Below are positions 15,524 to 17,981 of a DNA stretch of 17,981 nt, in pieces. A program made the position numbers and the translations under genes. The notes beneath the pieces are model-generated. The model made no database searches, was not told where the DNA came from, and worked only from the letters and a program-made list of their open reading frames with translations. Within the stretch, counting starts at the first letter, position 1. Every line of letters starts with the position of its first letter. The DNA lies in contig DIXL01000128.1 of NCBI GenBank assembly GCA_002428685.1, forward strand, positions 1-17,981. Direction: 5' to 3'. Source of the DNA: Cloacimonetes bacterium UBA6081 (lineage in GTDB: Bacteria; Cloacimonadota; Cloacimonadia; Cloacimonadales; Cloacimonadaceae).

Positions 15524-16566
15524 CAGCCATTGAAAAGATAAAAACCGATATTGGCATTATGGCAATGGCTCAGAAACTTGGCCTGGATATTGACCACCGC
15601 AACGGCAAGGTTACAGTAAATTGCCCAAATTGTGATGATACAGGCAAACACCTCACTCTTTACGAAGGCAGCAACCGCTTTTACTGCTTTAAATGCCAAG
15701 TGAAAGGTGATCAGATCGACCTATACAGCCTATTCACTGGAAACAGCCCTAAAACAGCCATAGCGGAGCTTTTACCGGCTGGCATACATATCACACCACC
15801 CACAGGGCAAAACGCTCACAAACAGCCTGTAATTAAGCCGGTTCCGGCAAAAACCACGCTCCAGGATTACACAGGGCTTTTTTATGAGGTAATTGCCAAC
15901 CAGGACATTACACAGGCAGGCCGGGATTATCTAAACAAGCGAGGGATCACAGATGCGCTTATCCTAAAATATAGCATAACCAGCATTGACGATCCGAAGG
16001 CTTTCGCTAACAAATTACAGGCCAAATATCCGCTTGATGATCTGCTTGGCTCAGGTTTATTCGATTATAGCAAGAACGGGAAAACATATTGCAGTTTTTT
16101 CTATCCGGCAATTATCTTTCCTCATTGGGCAATGGATTACCCCAGAATCACCTACCTTAGCACCCGCAACTTGGCAGGAGAGGCCAAGAGCTTTAAACTC
16201 CATAACACACACAGCCAACCTTTTCCTGGAAATGAAGCACAGCACAGCAAGCAGATATTTATCTTTGAGGGCATAATCAATGCTCTTAGCTATGAAGTGC
16301 TAACCGGTAAAGAGAACTTTATCGCAATATGTGGACTGATCACACCGGAAAGCTTTGATGCGCTAAAGCTCAAATTCCCCAACCAGAAGCTGATCCTTGG
16401 CCTTGATCCAGATGATGCAGGTAAACAGGCTTTATCCAGGATCGAATCCTGCACTTATATCAACTGGACTGGATTCGCTGCTGAACTTGGCTTTAAAGGC
16501 TTACAGCACCACCCCAACGGCAAGGCTTGGGACTTAAACGACTATCTAATAAACAAAAGAGGTTAA
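15520..16566 (+). CDS. DnaG-type primase: CHC2-like zinc finger plus Toprim
   Basis: This 348-residue protein would make RNA primers for replication of the element. The N-terminal zinc finger has C35, C38, C56 and C59 in CPNC...FYCFKCQVKGDQIDL; the usual CHC2 His is here a Cys. The Toprim domain has the catalytic Glu in FIFEG (E250) and the metal-binding LDPDDAG (D296, D298, D299). The C-terminal KAWDLNDYL resembles the KDWND ending of phage primases. It is much shorter than chromosomal DnaG and lacks a DnaB-binding domain, as expected if the DUF3987 protein upstream is its helicase partner. The ATG overlaps the upstream stop (ATGA) with GAGGG at 15511-15515. Confidence 0.9.
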   Translation: MTAIEKIKTDIGIMAMAQKLGLDIDHRNGKVTVNCPNCDDTGKHLTLYEGSNRFYCFKCQVKGDQIDLYSLFTGNSPKTAIAELLPAGIHITPPTGQNAHKQPVIKPVPAKTTLQDYTGLFYEVIANQDITQAGRDYLNKRGITDALILKYSITSIDDPKAFANKLQAKYPLDDLLGSGLFDYSKNGKTYCSFFYPAIIFPHWAMDYPRITYLSTRNLAGEAKSFKLHNTHSQPFPGNEAQHSKQIFIFEGIINALSYEVLTGKENFIAICGLITPESFDALKLKFPNQKLILGLDPDDAGKQALSRIESCTYINWTGFAAELGFKGLQHHPNGKAWDLNDYLINKRG

Positions 16567-16568
16567 CA

Positions 16569-16823
16569 ATGAAAGACACAAAGCTTGAAATAACCGATTG
16601 CCTATTATTTGGCACAAACGAAAGCATAGAGGCTTTAAACGACTGCCTGTTGAAAGTGATCCGCACCGTCAATAAAGCAGGCTTAACTCCCCTAACTACC
16701 AACGTTTTATATTCGATGCTTGGGGATATAGCTAAAGAAATGACAGACACCCCGGAAAAAGAGCTGTTTGTTAACTTGGGTATAAAGAATGAAGTCGGAG
16801 ACTATAAAAAGGCCGAAGGATAA
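16569..16823 (+). CDS. Small hypothetical protein
   Basis: I do not recognise this 84-residue acidic protein (MKDTKLEITDCLLFGTNES...). Predicted mostly helical, with a stretch (EALNDCLLKVIRTVNKAG) suited to protein contacts. The ATG at 16569 is preferred because AAGAGG at 16557-16562 gives a 6-nt spacer and it starts 2 nt after the primase stop. An in-frame extension upstream would overlap the primase by 42 nt and has no ribosome site. Its place in the operon suggests a replication or regulatory accessory. Confidence 0.7.
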   Translation: MKDTKLEITDCLLFGTNESIEALNDCLLKVIRTVNKAGLTPLTTNVLYSMLGDIAKEMTDTPEKELFVNLGIKNEVGDYKKAEG

Positions 16824-16828
16824 AGGAA

Positions 16829-17350
16829 ATGGCTAAAATAAAAACACTTAATCAATCGCAAGGCAACACCAAGAAAAAGGCTATAGTGCCAAGAGGTAGG
16901 CATGAAGCGGAGATCATAAAACCCCGCTTTGATAAGGAAATAACGATCCGGGAGCTTGCCGACCAGCTACTAAAGGAATATGCAGAATCTGACGGAATCT
17001 GGCTACAGGACTTCTTTATCAAAAGGCTTATCACACGCAAGCAGATAATGAACATGAGAACCCGGAGCGAGTATTTCTCAGAGATTTATTCCCTATGTAA
17101 GGATATCCAGGAAAGCAGACTGTTTAAAGCCGGGATCACCGGAGCCGGGAATATCCAGCAGGTGATCTTTGCATTAAAGAATGTAAGCCTTTGGAGGAAC
17201 GAGCCAAGCATTGAAACCGAGGCCACCCAACCCGCTACAATTATTCTAAAGCCCCACAGAGATGCTGATGTTAGCACAATAGAGGTAGTAGGCTTCAAAT
17301 TTGAAGTCTTGAAGGACACAGAAAACCAAACACAGGAGATAGAACAATGA
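16829..17350 (+). CDS. Possible small-terminase / DNA-packaging (gp3-like) protein
   Basis: The 173-residue protein has a basic N-terminus (GNTKKKAIVPRGRHEAEI), then an HTH-like block (FFIKRLITRKQIMNMRTRSEYFSEIYSL, about 62-89), then QESRLFKAGITG and VIFALKNVSLWRNEP (112-126). The order of an HTH that picks residues such as ITR..I..M, followed by a helix with a terminal F-A-L-K-N-x-x-x-W-R motif, recalls small terminase subunits of the gp3-like kind, in which such a motif ends the DNA-binding part. This is a motif-level resemblance only; a generic phage regulator is an alternative. A start at 16829 is supported by AAGGA at 16816-16820 (8-nt spacer) inside the preceding gene. Its stop overlaps the next start (ATGA). 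If the assignment is right, the element is phage-derived. Confidence 0.6.
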   Translation: MAKIKTLNQSQGNTKKKAIVPRGRHEAEIIKPRFDKEITIRELADQLLKEYAESDGIWLQDFFIKRLITRKQIMNMRTRSEYFSEIYSLCKDIQESRLFKAGITGAGNIQQVIFALKNVSLWRNEPSIETEATQPATIILKPHRDADVSTIEVVGFKFEVLKDTENQTQEIEQ

Positions 17351-17532
17351 CAGCTACAATCAAAGGTAACAAACTAACCTTAACCGCTGAGATCGCAACA
17401 GGCAAAGACGCACCGCTAAGCAAATCAGGCAACAGCCGGATCGCTTTTTCTTCTAACGGATGGCAAAAGGTTTTAGATGAAACCGGAAAGGCCTACTACA
17501 TATCTTTTAACCTAATAAATAAGGACATTTAA
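17347..17532 (+). CDS. Small hypothetical protein
   Basis: This 61-residue protein (MTATIKGNKLTLTAEIATGK...) is not recognised. The alternating pattern of the N-terminal strands and a central SGNSRIAFSSNGWQKV suggest a small beta-rich fold, as seen in single-strand-binding or phage accessory proteins, but this is only pattern-based. The ATG at 17347 overlaps the upstream TGA (ATGA), and AGGAG at 17334-17338 gives an 8-nt spacer, so it is very probably translated. Confidence 0.7.
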   Translation: MTATIKGNKLTLTAEIATGKDAPLSKSGNSRIAFSSNGWQKVLDETGKAYYISFNLINKDI

Positions 17533-17533
17533 A

Positions 17534-17723
17534 ATGGCACTCCATACAAACTACATTACAGAACTGCTTAAAGAACGGGATTCATTCCAAGAGTTTAACC
17601 GGAATCTGGAAATACACGCACAGAACGCACTTCTTAAGGCTAACAGGCTGCATAACCATTGACCGGGAGATATTCGAGTTTTACAAGAAATACTTTGATG
17701 GAATCAAGAGCTTTGAAAAGTAA
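17534..17723 (+). pseudogene. Small charged protein, apparently frameshifted
   Basis: An ATG at 17534 with AAGGA at 17521-17525 (8-nt spacer) opens a 42-residue frame (MALHTNYITELLKERDSFQEF...) that stops at 17662. The +1 frame then stays open from 17658 to 17723 and reads IDREIFEFYKKYFDGIKSFEK, helical and of the same style, but has no ATG, GTG or TTG start of its own. Joined, the two would give about 62 residues, an ordinary size for a helical phage accessory protein. A single-base insertion (natural or an assembly error) or a +1 shift explains it. No slippery site is clear. Alternatively only the 42-residue form is real. Confidence 0.5.
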
Positions 17724-17757
17724 ACCACCCCCCTGATCCGATCCGCAACCCCCAAAC

Positions 17758-17787
17758 CCTCTGTCTTGACCGGCAGAGGTTTTTTTT
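17758..17787 (+). terminator. Strong intrinsic terminator of the element operon
   Basis: CCTCTGTC at 17758-17765 pairs with GGCAGAGG at 17772-17779 (one T-G wobble) around a 6-nt loop and is followed by eight T residues (17780-17787). It lies 35 nt after the last reading frame, so it ends the operon that begins at the excisionase-like gene. Confidence 0.93.
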
Positions 17788-17791
17788 ATCC

Positions 17792-17833
17792 CATTGGGCA
17801 ACCCCATTATCAAAGCCTATTTTCTGCCCAATG
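17792..17833. repeat. 9-bp inverted repeat
   Basis: CATTGGGCA at 17792-17800 is the exact inverse complement of TGCCCAATG at 17825-17833, with a 24-nt spacer. It lies between the operon terminator and the AAGTGCAA repeats. An operator or a recombination/replication site is possible. Confidence 0.6.
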
Positions 17834-17861
17834 AGAAGGAAAAGCTTTGCTGATTATTGCA

Positions 17862-17973
17862 AAGTGCAAAGAAGTGCAAAGCAAAGTGCAACCGCAAACC
17901 CGCACCAGCAAAGGATTGTGCAAGAAGTGCAAAGAATTCCGGTAGAATGAAAGTGCAAAAGTGCTTTGCACTT
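17862..17973. repeat. AAGTGCAA iteron-like cluster
   Basis: AAGTGCAAAG occurs at 17862-17871 and directly again at 17872-17881 (period 10), and with small changes at 17884-17892 (AAGTGCAAC), 17918-17924 (GTGCAAG), 17925-17934 and 17951-17960. The last forms a palindrome, AAGTGC-TTT-GCACTT, at 17959-17973. Segment 17916-17932 is a perfect inverted match of 11990-12006 upstream of the integrase. Spacing by whole turns suits iterons or cooperative protein binding. No gene lies in 17788-17981. Confidence 0.75.
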
Positions 17974-17981
17974 AGATAATA

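Larger units (their letters stand above)
11990..17981 (+). mobile_element. Integrated mobile element (integrase-primase module), right end not resolved
   Basis: A tyrosine integrase, an excisionase-like HTH protein, a DUF3987-type ATPase, a CHC2/Toprim primase and small hypothetical genes lie in one direction with overlapping starts. This is the usual make-up of an integrated phage, phage satellite or integrative plasmid. AAGTGCAA-type repeats occur before the integrase and after the last terminator, in opposite orientations. The left limit is set at these repeats for convenience; the real att site may lie further left in the gene-poor region. I found no convincing direct att repeat inside the window, so the element may continue past the right edge. 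Confidence 0.75.

Noticed and set aside
17862..17973. CRISPR array
   Set aside because: Repeats are only 8-10 bp, spacing is irregular and there are no spacers of constant size or cas genes.

Overview
The window looks like chromosomal DNA of an anaerobic, amino-acid-fermenting bacterium of the FCB superphylum, most likely a Cloacimonadota (Cloacimonas-like) member. This is an inference from the gene mix: an [FeFe]-hydrogenase maturase (HydG) with its small TM1266-type regulator, a giant secreted gingipain-family (C25) multidomain protein, and a carbamate kinase next to a cyclic 2,3-diphosphoglycerate synthetase-like P-loop protein. No rRNA or tRNA is present to settle the taxonomy.

Layout. 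(1) 1-2170: a two-gene + strand operon (TM1266-like regulator, then hydG, overlapping by 11 nt). It is followed by a heptamer repeat array that starts at the hydG stop codon, a cluster of REP-like palindromes, and a terminator-like hairpin placed between convergent genes. (2) 2171-8419, - strand: one 2082-residue surface or secreted protein with a signal peptide, a C25 peptidase domain whose usual catalytic His is not visible, and a long train of Ig-like, CARDB-like, nidogen-like, fibronectin III and HYDIN-like modules. (3) 8420-11055, - strand: arcC (carbamate kinase) downstream of a cpgS-like gene, separated by a second heptamer array and ended by a good terminator. (4) 11056-12083: about 1 kb without a convincing gene, rich in inverted and direct repeats. 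(5) 12084 to the window end, + strand: an integrated mobile element. It has a tyrosine integrase, a zinc-ribbon protein of unknown role, an excisionase-like HTH protein, a DUF3987-type ATPase, a CHC2/Toprim primase, several small unknown proteins and a possible small-terminase-like protein. The genes are tightly packed with ATGA start/stop overlaps and end at a strong terminator.

The most interesting feature is a set of AAGTGCAA-type repeats bordering this element. A cluster just upstream of the integrase is oriented TTGCACTT. A second cluster after the last terminator is oriented AAGTGCAA, making the two inverted to each other, and they share a 17-bp perfect inverted match. They may be integrase arm sites or element ends, replication iterons, or operators of one element-encoded regulator. 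The element is probably cut by the right window edge, so whether it is a phage, a satellite, an integrative plasmid or an ICE is undecided.
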